In this document: positions 47,102 through 58,150 of the stretch, in pieces
Layout of the letters: every line of letters starts with the position of its first letter
Numbering within the stretch: the stretch's first letter is position 1
Assembly: GCA_900455155.1 (NCBI GenBank)
Contig: UGUC01000003.1
Coordinates: 62,001-126,000 of the forward strand
From: Providencia stuartii
Lineage (GTDB): Bacteria; Pseudomonadota; Gammaproteobacteria; Enterobacterales; Enterobacteriaceae
Reading direction: 5' to 3'
Length of the DNA: 64,000 nucleotides
Program-made: the position numbers and the translations under genes
Notes under the pieces: generated by a model
Told to the model about the DNA's origin: nothing
The model's database searches: none
Seen by the model: the letters and a program-made list of their open reading frames with translations, nothing else

Positions 47102-50100
47102 ATGAAATTTACTGATGTTTTTGTGCGCCGACCCGTTTTGGCGCTGGTTGTGAGTTCATTGATTGTATTGATAGGGTTGTTTGCATTAAGTAAATTGCCT
47201 ATTCGCCAGTATCCACAATTGGAAAGTTCTACCATTACTATCACTACACAATACCCCGGCGCATCCGCTAAGTTGATGCAGGGCTTTGTGACTCAGCCTA
47301 TTGCGCAAGCTGTCTCTTCTGTCGAAGGGGGTCGATTACTTGTCCTCTTCCTCTGTACAGGGCAGTAGCTTAGTGACCGTACGAATGGAGCTTAACCGTG
47401 ATTCAACGCAAGCACTTGCACAAGTCATGGCGAAAGTTAATCAGGTTCGCTACAAGCTTCCAAAAGAAGCTTATGACCCGGTTATAGAGCTGTCTTCCGG
47501 TGAATCTACCGCTGTTGCATATATCGGTTTTTCCAGTACAACCCTTTCTATTCCGGCACTGACGGACTATTTATCTCGGGTTGTTGAGCCGATGTACTCC
47601 TCCATCGAAGGTGTAGCAAAAGTACAAGTGTTTGGTGGTCAACAGTTAGCCATGCGTTTATGGTTAGATGCCGATAAACTTGCGGGTCGAGGATTATCTG
47701 CCGCTGATGTTGCGCAAGCGGTTCGCCAAAATAACTACCAAGCGGCGCCCGGTAAAGTGAAAGGCGAGTATGTGATTTCTAACGTCTATGTGAATACAGA
47801 TCTGACTAACGTCTCTGAATTCCAAGACTTAGTCATACGCAACGATGGTAATGGGTTAGTTCGTTTACGTGATGTTGGTACTATAGAGCTAGGTGCCGCA
47901 GCCACTGAAACCAGTGGTTTGATGAATGGAGAGCCTGCAATTTATTTAGGCCTATTTGCAACCCCAACCGGGAACCCGTTGGTGATTGTCGATGGTATGA
48001 ATAAATTGATGCCTGATATCATTAAAACGTTACCACCGAACGTTAAAGTAGAGATGGCATTTGAAACTTCTCGCTTTATCAAAGCCTCAATCGATCAGGT
48101 ATTCCATACGTTGGTGGAAGCATTATTGATTGTTATTGCTGTTATTTATTTATGCTTAGGCTCTATTCGCAGCGTTATTATTCCTATATTGGCGATCCCA
48201 TTGTCAATGTTAGGGGCCGCCGCACTAATGATGGCGTTTGGCTTTAGTATCAACCTATTAACGTTACTTGCCATGGTGCTTGCCATCGGATTGGTGGTGG
48301 ATGATGCCATTGTTGTCGTGGAAAACGTCCATCGTCATATTGAGGAAGGTAAATCGCCAGTTCTCGCTGCACTGATAGGCGCTCGTGAAGTGGCAGGGCC
48401 TGTGATTGCCATGACCATCACATTAGCAGCGGTGTATGCACCGATTGGCTTGATGTCTGGTCTAACAGGGGCGTTGTTTAAAGAGTTTGCCTTGACGCTC
48501 GCAGGCTCCGTGATTGTTTCAGGTATTGTGGCCTTAACTTTATCACCTGTGATGAGTTCGTTTATGTTGAACTCAAAACAGAATGAAGGCCGCATGGCAC
48601 ATATGGCGGAAAAGTTCTTCGCTTTCCTCGCTCATTACTATACCAAAGGGCTGAATTTCTCACTGAGGCATCGTTGGATCACCGGCATTATCGCGGTATT
48701 TGTCTTCATCAGCTTACCTCTCCTGTACCAATCAGCCCCCCGTGAACTCGCGCCGGTTGAGGACCAGTCTGCCGTATTGACGGCAATTAAGTCACCACAA
48801 CACGCTAACTTAGAGTATGTAGAGCGTTTTTCTCATAAACTGCATGATGTGATGATGGAATTGCCTGAGACGGAAAGTACTTGGATCATCAATGGCACAG
48901 ACGGTATCTCATCAAGCTTTGGGGGAACTAACCTCACCTCATGGGAGAAACGAGATCGCCCTGCTTCTGCCATTCAATCAGACTTACAAGCTAAAGTAGG
49001 TGACGTTGAAGGTAACAGTATCTTTGTCTTCCAGTTACCGGCTCTACCTGGCTCTACAGGCGGTTTGCCAGTACAAATGGTGCTGCGTAGCCCACAAGGT
49101 TACCCCGTTTTGTATAAAACCATGGAAGAGATCAAGCAACAAGCTCGCGAAAGTGGATTGTTTATGGTCGTAGACAGTGATCTTGACTACAACAACCCTG
49201 TGGTTGAAGTCAAAATTAACCGCTCCAAAGCCAATAGTCTTGGTATCAGCATGCAAGATATCGGTGAATCACTCACATTATTTGGTTGGTGAAAACTATA
49301 TTAACCGCTTTTGGTATGGACGGACGTTCATATGATGTGATCCCTCAAAGTGTACGCAGCCAACGATTAACACCCGATGCGCTTGCTCGTCACTATGTCA
49401 AAGCACAAGATGGCACAATGATCCCGCTATCAACAGTTGTTGAGATCAATACGCAAATTGAACCGAACAAGTTAACTCAGTTCAATCAGCAAAATGCGGC
49501 GATTTTCCAAGCTATCCCTGCACCGGGCGTCACATTAGGACAAGCCGTTTCTTACTTAGAGAGTATTGCTAGTGCACTACCCGCAGGTTTCAGCCATGAC
49601 TGGCAATCTGATTCGCGCCAATATAAGCAAGAAGGCAATACCCTCGCCTTTGCGTTTATGGCGGCGCTCATCATCATTTATCTGGTTCTTGCTGCACAGT
49701 ATGAAAGCTTAGTCGACCCACTGATTATTTTAATCACCGTACCGTTGTCAATTTGTGGGGCATTAATTCCTCTCGCCTTGGGATATGCCACCCTCAATAT
49801 TTATACCCAGATTGGCTTGGTGACGCTCATTGGCCTCATCAGTAAACACGGTATTTTGATGGTGGAGTTTGCTAACGAATTACAAGCTCATGAGGGCCTC
49901 GACAAGCGCCAAGCTATTTTGAAAGCCGCTCAAATTCGTTTACGCCCCATTTTGATGACAACTGCCGCGATGGTGATTGGCTTAGTTCCCCTGTTATTTG
50001 CGACAGGTGCGGGCGCAAACAGCCGTTTCGGTCTGGGCTTAGTGATTGTCACAGGTATGTTAGTTGGAACCCTATTCACACTGTTCGTTTTACCAACCAT

Positions 50101-50194
50101 TTACTCATTGCTTGCACGTAATCACAGTGCAACCGCATTAACACCAAGGCGTTATGAGCTTGCCGAAGCGAAACCGCCTGCTAAAAGAAGATGA
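47102..50194 (+). CDS. RND multidrug efflux permease, MexI-like (three apparent frameshifts)
   Basis: An inner-membrane proton-driven pump, 1029 aa after restoration, the usual HAE1 size. FVRRPVLALVVSSLIVLIGL is the first helix. AIGLVVDDAIVVVENVHRHI in helix 4 carries the proton-relay Asp pair. The second half has FAFMAALIIIYLVLAAQYES and IGLISKHGILMVEFANEL. Restored breaks: GGGGG to GGGG near 47330 (VEGVDYLSSSSVQG), and T-runs near 49280 and 49311 (SLTLLVGENYINRFGMDGRS). With the MexG- and MexH-like genes it forms a SoxR-controlled efflux system. No outer-membrane factor gene follows, so TolC is the likely partner. Confidence 0.92.
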
Positions 50195-50206
50195 GGAGAA
50201 AGCGTC

Positions 50207-50383
50207 ATGAACCACAGCATAACGAATCGTCATTCGAAAAATAGTCGAGGTATCAGTGGCAACGAAATGAGTACGATGAACAATAGCTTTGCTATGCTAA
50301 TGATTTATCATGGGCTAACAAGTAGCGAAGCTAAATCCTCGCATGAAAAAGAGGTACCAACCTTCTATAAGGCCACGAGATAG
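50207..50383 (+). CDS. 58-residue protein of unknown function at the end of the efflux operon
   Basis: An ORF starting 13 bases after the pump stop codon, with GAGGAGAA ten bases before the ATG, one of the best ribosome-binding sites in the window. The product is polar and Ser/Asn-rich (NRHSKNSRGISGNEMSTMNN, FAMLMIYHGLTSSEAKSSHE) with no membrane segment, so it is not an AcrZ-like peptide. A perfect terminator follows 17 bases after the stop, which places it within the operon transcript. I do not recognise the family. Confidence 0.6.
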   Translation: MNHSITNRHSKNSRGISGNEMSTMNNSFAMLMIYHGLTSSEAKSSHEKEVPTFYKATR

Positions 50384-50399
50384 CCTAAATACATAATCA

Positions 50400-50426
50400 G
50401 CCGCATAGTCACTATGCGGCTTTTTT
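50400..50426 (+). terminator. Rho-independent terminator of the SoxR-controlled efflux operon
   Basis: GCCGCATAGT and ACTATGCGGC form a near-perfect palindrome (50400-50420) followed by six T. It is directional, since no T-tract is present on the other strand. Confidence 0.88.
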
Positions 50427-50439
50427 GTTGAGCATGCGA

Positions 50440-52090
50440 TTATTTTCGGCCCTCATAGAGGACTAAAACTAAATTCCCCTCTCGAATAATAATCGGTTTC
50501 CCCGGTAACGAATTTAATATCCTATCTTGCGTGCCTTCAACAACGACCGCAACATCCTGATAATTATGTTGCTCTAACAAGGTAGGTAACTGATCTAACC
50601 GATAGAAGCGGTTTGCTGCATCTGGGTATTTCAACCCATAACTCAATTCACCACTTTGATGGAGCATCGTAATATCACTACGCTTTAAGACCCATGCGAG
50701 TGCCGTACCTAACCCCACATTATTCGTCAATAAATAGGTTTTATTCGATAGCTGAGGGCGATATTTTTCGATGAGCTTTTGTGGCGTATTATTGCTGGCG
50801 ATATGATTTGGGATCACATACCCCACACTGAGGCTTAATACCAAAGTACATGCCGCTGCCCACGCCCAAAAACGTCTGCGATATGAAATGATGCCAATCA
50901 CGCCCCAAAATAAAAATGCGCTTGCTGCAAGTAACCGCTTATTATCTTCATCTGCCGCATAAATATCGAGTTGCCCAAAGTAAGGTAAAAAGAAGATTGC
51001 CGCTGCCGTAAATAAGCCAATACAAATATTGATAATGGCATTCAGGCGGATAGCGCCAGTCTGTTGTTGTTGCTGTATCTTATCAATATACGCGGCCATT
51101 AAGATCGCAACGGGGGCAATACAAGGCAAAAATATAGGTCAGTAGCTTCCCTTTCGTAATACTAAAAAAGATGAAAGGAACTAAGAACCACAGCAAGAAA
51201 TAGAGATGTAGCCCTTTTTGGCGAACACTGTTTATCAGTGAAGCAAAAAAATAGCCCAGCCAAGGTAATACTGCTGCAAGCATTATTGGAATATAAAACC
51301 AGAAAGGTGAACGGTTTTGGGCGTTCTCTGACATAAAGCGCTGCACATGTTCCACCCAAAAGAAATAACGCCAATAATCTGGCTCGCGACTAGCAATCAT
51401 GATGGCCCAAGGCAAGCAGACAATAAACATGCTGCACAAAGCCACAAAGGCAAAGCAGAAAACTTCCTTAAACTGTTTATAGTAAATTGACGTTAAAAAA
51501 ATCACTAAGCCTGGGATGACTAAAACCAAAAAACCTTTTGTCATCAGCCCTAATCCACCTGCGATACCTAATAAGATAAAGGCGGTTAGCTTTTGTGAAA
51601 AAACCTGTGTTGTTAGCCCCCACTGATAAAAGAAAATCGCCATTGTGATAAACGCGGTCAATATCGGGTCAAGGATATTGTATGTTCCCATCGCGAGTAT
51701 CATGAGCATTGAGAGGTAAATCAGTGTGGCATTAAACGCAAGATCGGCTTTTTGCCATGCCCTTTTTGCACTGAGATAAACAAACAATGCACTGATTAAG
51801 GTACTAAAAACAACACCAAGCCTAACGGAAACGTTGTTCTCACCAAACAGCATTTGAAAAAATGCGTTTACCCAATACCCAAAAATGGGCTTTTCAAAAT
51901 AACGAATATTGAGAAGTTCAGGTACGCTCCAGTTATAACTTAGAATCAATTCTCGACTTATTTCAGCATAACGTAACTCATCAGGTTGCCAAAGAAGCCG
52001 CCCCGGAAGAGGAATAAAATAAGTGAGTAATACAAACCCAAATAGCAGGCACCACTTAAGGTAGGCAACCTTATTATTTGCCATAATCAT
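50440..52090 (-). CDS. arnT: ArnT-like aminoarabinose (GT39/GT83-type) lipid A transferase (one apparent frameshift)
   Basis: ArnT moves 4-amino-4-deoxy-L-arabinose from undecaprenyl phosphate to lipid A, giving polymyxin resistance. The N-terminus has LPGRLLWQPDELRYAEISRE, with the catalytic Asp-Glu, and RYFEKPIFGYWVNAFFQMLF, as in E. coli ArnT. There are many membrane helices (GIAGGLGLMTKGFLVLVIPG) and a periplasmic C-terminal domain (LHQSGELSYGLKYPDAANRF). A five-T run near 51140 shifts the frame; four restores LTYILPCIAPVAILMA. Restored length about 549 aa. It stands alone, away from any other arn gene in the window. Confidence 0.85.
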
Positions 52091-52570
52091 GTTTCTCAAC
52101 CATTCTTTCGATAAATGTTTAATAATAATTAGATATAAACCTGAATATTATTGTTCACCTTAAAGTGACATAACATCGGGCTATTATTTAGCTTTAATCA
52201 GGTTAATCACACTATTATCATCAGTGTGAGTAAACCTCATATAAACAAATAAAAAATTAATTTGCCGTTCTTAAACAATCAATAAATGAATATAAAATAA
52301 AGTGTTAACGCACATTTCAAGCTTTTCGGTAATGTAAGACTGGAGTGGTTTAAAATAGTTCAACGTTAAAACATTATTCCATAAAATATTTAAGACATAA
52401 TCATTCGTTTAATTACTCTCTTAATTCGATAACATCAATTAACGATGACAAATACCCATCAATGGAGTAATAGACTTAAATAAAATAAAGCGATACAAAA
52501 AAGCGATTATCGATAAATATTGTATTATCAATAATCGCACATATTAAGTAGCTTGATTCAGTAGATGGCT
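52091..52570. other. Gap between arnT and metY
   Basis: About 480 AT-rich bases with no supported ORF, RNA gene or clear hairpin. The arnT promoter lies in its left part; no conserved regulatory site was identifiable by eye. Confidence 0.4.
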
Positions 52571-53846
52571 TTATTGCGCAGCATGCAGCGCTTGTTCAAG
52601 ATCCGCCAAAATATCATCAATATGTTCAATACCAATAGAAAGGCGGATCATGTCACGTGAAACACCCGCTTTCGCTAATTCAGCATCGTTAAGCTGGCGG
52701 TGGGTCGTTGAAGCCGGATGGCACGCCAATGATTTAGCATCACCAATATTGACCAGCCTGACGATTAATTTTAAAGCATCAATAAAACGCGCCCCAGCGT
52801 CCTGCCCACCTTTAATACCGAACGACATAATACTGGCAGGCTTGCCATTCATATATTTTTGCGCCAACGCATGCTCAGGGTGGCTAGGCAGTCCCGCGTA
52901 TTTCACCCAAGCCACTTGAGGGTGTTTTTCCAAAAAACTGTGCGACTTTCAACGCATTCTCTGTATGGCGCTCCATACGCAAAGCCAACGTTTCTAGCCC
53001 TTGTAAAATCAAAAAGGCATTAAATGGAGAAAGCGCGGCACCCGTTCCGCGTAATGGTGCTACGCGGCAGCGAGCAATAAAAGCTGCCGCACCAAAATGC
53101 TCAGTATAGCTAACTCCATGGTATGCAATATCTGGCTCAATCAATAACGAAAAACGATCTGCATGCTCAGTCCAAGGGAACTTACCTGAGTCTACGACCA
53201 TTCCGCCAATAGAAGTGCCATGACCGCCAATATATTTAGTCAAGGAATGCACGACAATATCAGCACCATGTTCAAATGGACGGCATAAATAAGGTGTTGC
53301 CACCGTGTTATCCACAATTAGAGGCACACCATGGCGATGAGCCACTTCCGCTAATGCCGCAATATCGACAATAAACCCAGCAGGGTTAGTGATAGATTCG
53401 CAAAATACGGCTTTGGTTTTATCATCAATCAGAGCTTCCAAAGCGGCTAAATCATCATGTTCTGCAAAACGCGTTTCGATACCAAAACGAGGTAGTGCAT
53501 GCGCCATTAAGTTATAAGTACCACCGTACAATTTGGCAACCGAAACAATATTATCGCCCGCTTGTGCGATAGTTTGGATAGCATACGTAATTGCCGCCAT
53601 CCCAGATGCTACAGCCAGCCCAGCAATCCCGCCTTCTAAGGCGGCAACGCGTTGCTCTAAAACATCATTGGTAGGGTTCATAATACGGGTATAAATATTT
53701 CCTGCGACTTTCAAGTCAAACAGATCTGCGCCATGTTGTGTATCATCAAAAGCGTAAGACGTTGTTTGATAGATAGGGACAGCAACCGCTTTGGTGGTTG
53801 GATCGGGTGAGTAGCCGGCATGAATCGATAATGTTTCTAATTTCAT
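52571..53846 (-). CDS. metY: O-acetylhomoserine aminocarboxypropyltransferase/cysteine synthase (one apparent frameshift)
   Basis: A PLP enzyme that makes homocysteine (or cysteine) from O-acetylhomoserine and sulfide. Key segments: [61 protein letters not shown], and the PLP-lysine motif [20 protein letters not shown]. The C-terminal domain has [20 protein letters not shown] and [21 protein letters not shown] six-T/A run near 52933-52938 breaks the frame; one fewer restores [20 protein letters not shown]. Restored length 424 aa. Transcribed alone, far from other met genes. Confidence 0.92.
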
Positions 53847-54456
53847 TTGTTATCCTTATTATGCCGCAGTAAACAATATGACCTGATATAGCATATCTGT
53901 ATTTACTACGTATCTGTTATATCAATAGATATTATCTAATTGTATTAAGCAGACAACCCATCTCAATGTGAAATTATTTCACATAGCTGAATATCCTATT
54001 GATTAACAAGGGCGAAGGAGTAACGCCGTGTCATTCGTGATTTATTAAGTGCTTAATCATAACTTTAAAATATAAAAAGCCTCTTTTAATTTGTTAAAAC
54101 AGCCGCGACCTAGCAATCACAAAGATTAAAAAAGAAATCAAAAAGGCCCCTAATGGAGAACGCGAAAAGCTTAGCGTTTACTAGATGGAAGTGTGAATAT
54201 CCTATTATTTTTCACCGAAATGCAGGAAGGCACACATTCGACTGAATATCTGAAAGAAAAGTGAACACTTTGGCAATTTAAATATCGCTATAGCGCATTT
54301 TGATGTAGAGGGAACGCTGTCGATATGGTGAGTAAGAATACGAGACGCATCTTTGGCGTAGTGATCGCTCCTCTATCTGAAGGCCCGTTTACGGGCCTAA
54401 ATATCAGAGCGTTATGTACCTATTAGGGTGAGCCCCCTCATACAGGAGGGGAGTTG
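53847..54456. other. Gap between metY and the HAAAP transporter
   Basis: About 610 bases. The AGGCCCGT/ACGGGCCT palindrome (54379-54398) lies just past the transporter stop and may end its transcript. The rest holds short broken reading frames but nothing I can identify; no transposase or integrase motif was seen. Confidence 0.4.
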
Positions 54457-55711
54457 TTAGAGTAATTGTTGCAATAGACCATAAAGGACGGAAGTGATAG
54501 CCGCTAAACCACAAATAATGGTGAAGATCTGCGGCAACAATTGATGTGCTGAATTTTTTCAATCGCCGGCACAATACGCATCGCAACGACTGGCAGAATA
54601 AACAAAATAGCAGCTATCATTGGCGCACCCAGCGTCTCAATCATATAGATAATATTTTGGGTTTTTAATAGCGACAATCCATGTTGTGAGAACAATAAAC
54701 AGCATGGATACCGTTTGAATTTTTCTCACTGAGAAAGAAGTACGAGATTTAATTAACCCAACTAAGCCTTCATGTGCCCCTAAGAAGTGTCCAAAGTAAC
54801 TTGATACGATAGCGGTAAAAGAAACAATCGGCCCGAGGTAAGAGATAATCGACGATGAGTCAATATTCGCCATATGAGATAACACACTAATGTTTTTGTC
54901 ATTTGCGGTTTTAAGCTCAGCAGGACTTAATGACAAGACCACCGAAAAAACAAAAAACATCACAAATCCAGTGAGCATCAATGCTGCGCCGCCTGTGATC
55001 ATATCCGTTTTAATGACCGCATTATCACCGAATTGCTGACGCTGATCTTTTGTAAACTGGCTGATAATCGGGCTATGGTTGAATGAGAACACGATAAGCG
55101 GGATCGGCCATCCAGATAACGACTGGCATTGCGGCCCAATCGGGGCTCACTTCTAGCATAGAGGTATTCCATCTAGGATAAAGTAGATGGACAAAGCTAA
55201 CAAAATGAAAAACTAAAGGATAAACCATCACGGAAGTCAGGCGTAACATCAAGTCACGCCCAAACAACACACCCGCCGTCATCGCACCAATTAATATTCC
55301 CAGACAGTAGCCAACGTGGCATCTGCTCCATGGTGTAACTGGTGAACTAAAAAGGAGTCAACCGTGTTAGTGATACCCACACCGTAAATCAGAACGATTG
55401 GGTAAATTGCGAAAAAGGTAGGCAAACGTGATAATGTTCGCCCCCGTTTTACCAAAATGCTCTTCTACCGTATCCGTAATATCTGAATTGGGATTTTTCG
55501 CGGATAAAACAAAACGAGCCAATCCTTTATGTGCTAACCAAATCATTGGCGTCGCAATCAATGCAAGTATTACCAGCGGCCAAAAACCGCCACTGCCTGC
55601 TTTAATCGGTAGAAATAACACCCCCGCACCAACCGCGGTGCCGAATAAAGATAAGACCCATGTAAAATCTTTATAAGTCCATTTGTTAACTGGTTTGTCT
55701 GTCGTCTTCAT
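54457..55711 (-). CDS. HAAAP-family serine/threonine transporter, SdaC/TdcC-like (seven apparent frameshifts)
   Basis: A proton-coupled amino-acid permease of the STP subfamily. It begins [40 protein letters not shown] and [20 protein letters not shown]. Mid-part [20 protein letters not shown] and [20 protein letters not shown] align with SdaC. It ends [17 protein letters not shown]. Seven duplicated bases (CC near 55421, CC near 55328, AA near 55301, CC near 55109, AA near 54663, AA near 54559, AA near 54541) break the frame. Removing exactly these gives 415 aa, divisible by three, ending at TAA 54457. No deletion or stop is needed. The density of errors here exceeds that elsewhere. Cannot decide between serine and threonine. 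Confidence 0.82.
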
Positions 55712-55953
55712 AGCATTATCATTAATTGTTCATATAAAAAAAGATGTGCGGATTTTGCATCAATTACTATTGAGTACCTAGCTTATTTTCCGGCTTTTGT
55801 TTGTCTTTTTGGTGCAGATCTCAAAAAAGGCGCTTAATAGGGAAAAATAGGGGAGAATAAAAAATAAAAAACCTTATTTTATTTAAAGAAACACACTAAA
55901 AATTAACAAATTTTCGATTACTAGCGTGATTAACTATCCGCCTTCAAATAAAA
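55712..55953. other. Gap upstream of the HAAAP transporter
   Basis: About 240 AT-rich bases between the transporter start and the dcuC terminator. No ORF or RNA gene seen. It must contain the transporter promoter; an anaerobic regulator site (FNR or Crp type) was not evident. Confidence 0.4.
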
Positions 55954-55985
55954 AAGCGGCTGAAAAAAGATCGCTTCAGCCGCTT
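55954..55985. terminator. Terminator downstream of dcuC
   Basis: AAGCGGCTGAA (55954-55964) and TTCAGCCGCTT (55975-55985) form a perfect 11-bp stem with A- and T-rich flanks on both sides, so it can end transcripts in both directions. It begins 26 bases past the dcuC stop codon. Confidence 0.85.
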
Positions 55986-56010
55986 TTCCAATCACAACAC
56001 TAAAAAGTGA

Positions 56011-57369
56011 TCAGCGATATACTGGAACCAAAATTTCCGTTGCAATAATCACCACCAAAAGGCCCACTAATACAGGAACGGAGGTTCTTTTGACCACTTC
56101 AAATGGTGATATTTTTGCCATACCGGATACCGCGACGACAACGCCAGAAACGGGTGATAATGTTCGTCCTAGGTTAGAAGCCTGCAACATAGGGATCACT
56201 AAATAGGCTGGATTCACTCCCATCTGTTTTGCTAAATGAGGAATAAGTTCAACAAAGGCATAGAAAGGCGCGTTCCCTGAGCCTGTTGTCATCGCCGCTA
56301 ACATGGTGATAATGACCAGTACAATCATCATCACTATTGCACCAGAGCCGAAGGATTGCGCTAAACCAATTAGCCCCTTGATAAAGCCAACACTACTTAA
56401 GCCTTGTGCAAAGACCCCAGCGGCCACCAACAGCATCACCACACTGGCAAATGCATCAGCCATACCTTTATAACAGGCATCTAACCCCGAATAGACCTGT
56501 TTGGCATTGAAACTACGTAAAAATTCAATAACTGCCGCCAAAATAATACAAGCAACAATAATTGTGATGATGTGTAATTCAGGCGCCCACTTACCATCAA
56601 AGATCAGCACGCCAATAATCGGGGTGAACGGTAAGATGGCATAAAAAGTCGGAGCATGAGTTTTAATTTCACTCACATCCAACATTTCTGTGTTGACCTG
56701 CTCTTTTTTATCGAGGAAACGCTGCCAGAAGAAGTGAGCGATAGACATGGCTACGATCGCAATAATTGAAATGGGTAACGTCGTTTTAAAAGCAAAATCA
56801 ATGAGCGGCATTTCGGCAGCTTCTGCCGCTAAAATCACATCGCCAGAAGTTGGCGCTAAAATAATGGCCGCTGGTGAAGCACAGATAGCGGCTGCGGCGC
56901 CACGACTAATCCCCACATTTACCATGACAGGGAACAAGGTCGCCATTAATAATACCCCTAGCCCCGTCGCCGAAGAAACGGCCAATGACATTAAACAAGC
57001 GACAATATAAGCGGCAACCATCAACATATAAGGTGAGTTGATCATCTTTAATGGTTTTGACGCAATTTTGACAACAACATCATTTGCGCCAATGTGGGTC
57101 ATATAAGAGGCAAACCCACACAACACCATGATCATCATCCCTAAGTTGCCACCACGATCCATCAATAAGTATTTTATATACTCAATAATGTCGGTCGCAC
57201 GCCATCCCGTAGGTTTTACTGCTTCTGGTAAAATACTTTTCCCCATAAGCACGGTAATGATCAGGAGTAAAATACCGCCTGTCATCAACACACCCGTTGC
57301 TGAATAGCCTTTGATAATATAGCGCCCAACGCCTATCGCGACGATGACGCCAATTAACAACTCAATCAT
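56011..57369 (-). CDS. dcuC: Anaerobic C4-dicarboxylate transporter DcuC
   Basis: DcuC exports succinate or exchanges C4-dicarboxylates during anaerobic growth. It is 452 aa and near-collinear with E. coli DcuC: YIIKGYSATGVLMTGGILLL, GGNLGMMIMVLCGFASYMTH, AAAAICASPAAIILAPTSGD, FYAILPFTPIIGVLIFDGKW, and SNLGRTLSPVSGVVVAVSGM near the C-terminus. About 12 membrane helices. The frame is complete. It is transcribed alone and ends at a strong terminator. No FNR site could be singled out upstream. Confidence 0.95.
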   Translation of the reverse strand: MIELLIGVIVAIGVGRYIIKGYSATGVLMTGGILLLIITVLMGKSILPEAVKPTGWRATDIIEYIKYLLMDRGGNLGMMIMVLCGFASYMTHIGANDVVVKIASKPLKMINSPYMLMVAAYIVACLMSLAVSSATGLGVLLMATLFPVMVNVGISRGAAAAICASPAAIILAPTSGDVILAAEAAEMPLIDFAFKTTLPISIIAIVAMSIAHFFWQRFLDKKEQVNTEMLDVSEIKTHAPTFYAILPFTPIIGVLIFDGKWAPELHIITIIVACIILAAVIEFLRSFNAKQVYSGLDACYKGMADAFASVVMLLVAAGVFAQGLSSVGFIKGLIGLAQSFGSGAIVMMIVLVIITMLAAMTTGSGNAPFYAFVELIPHLAKQMGVNPAYLVIPMLQASNLGRTLSPVSGVVVAVSGMAKISPFEVVKRTSVPVLVGLLVVIIATEILVPVYR

Positions 57370-57479
57370 ATACTTCCCCTGCCTGTTTCATTTTTTATTT
57401 GATGGTACTTTGCCCAAGATATGAACGGGATTTACTGACGCGGATCATGTCAATATCAGATAATTATGACAAATAAACA

Positions 57480-58150
57480 CATTAGCAATACATTAAATGG
57501 TAAATAATTTTATAAGGATGGAAAAAGAAAGACTAGCCCACTGCCGAGCGGAAAAACCATTATCTCGACACGCCACTCGCAGCGCCGTTTGTACCTCATC
57601 AAACAGCACAGAATTTGCTTCACCGTGGACAGCTATTTCCTGATCGCGATGGATAAACCGAGGGGAAAAATTTGCGTTTAAAAGGGACGTACTGGTGTTG
57701 ATATTGGCAGGGATCAGTCTGTTTCTCACGTATTGGAGCGTGAGCGAGTATCAGAACCTGACCGAGTGAAAACGGTCAGCCAAAAGATATCAGACGCAGA
57801 GCCACAATATCGAATTGACCAACTGCACCATGGACGACAAGCGTAAGAGCGCGTTATCAGCACGTTATCTCAGCGTGTCGGGGAATTCGCGACACAGGAC
57901 AGTCAGTTAGCCATGCAATACAGGGAAATCAGTCAACAGTTAGAAAACGCTAGTTAAGGGTGTCTTAATTAATGGGGAGTGGACAGGTATTACCACAATG
58001 AAACAGGATCTCCATTAGAGGCCTATTTTGAGCAAGGGGATTTTGCTTTTGATGTGGGTAAAAATGATCTAGGCACAACCATTTGGCATTTAGTACGTCA
58101 AGGAAAACGAAGTGATTAGGCACAAAGAAGAAAATGCGCTGCACCATTGA
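57480..58150 (+). pseudogene. Decayed coding region with membrane/coiled-coil fragments
   Basis: Pieces of plus-strand coding sequence occur in shifting frames. One reads RRLYLIKQHRICFTVDSYFL, then a membrane helix RDVLVLILAGISLFLTYWSV, then coiled-coil text (VKTVSQKISDAEPQYRIDQL, STLSQRVGEFATQDSQLAMQ). A second reads NETGSPLEAYFEQGDFAFDV and LGTTIWHLVRQGKR. At least three frame changes or stops are needed to join them, including a TAA in the coiled coil, so simple base duplication does not explain everything. I do not recognise the family. It precedes a PAAR-like ORF, which suggests a type VI secretion cargo remnant. Confidence 0.4.

Noticed and set aside
57493..57729. 78-codon minus-strand ORF in the dcuC-recX gap
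   Set aside because: No recognisable family and no ribosome-binding site; the plus strand of the same bases carries more protein-like fragments.
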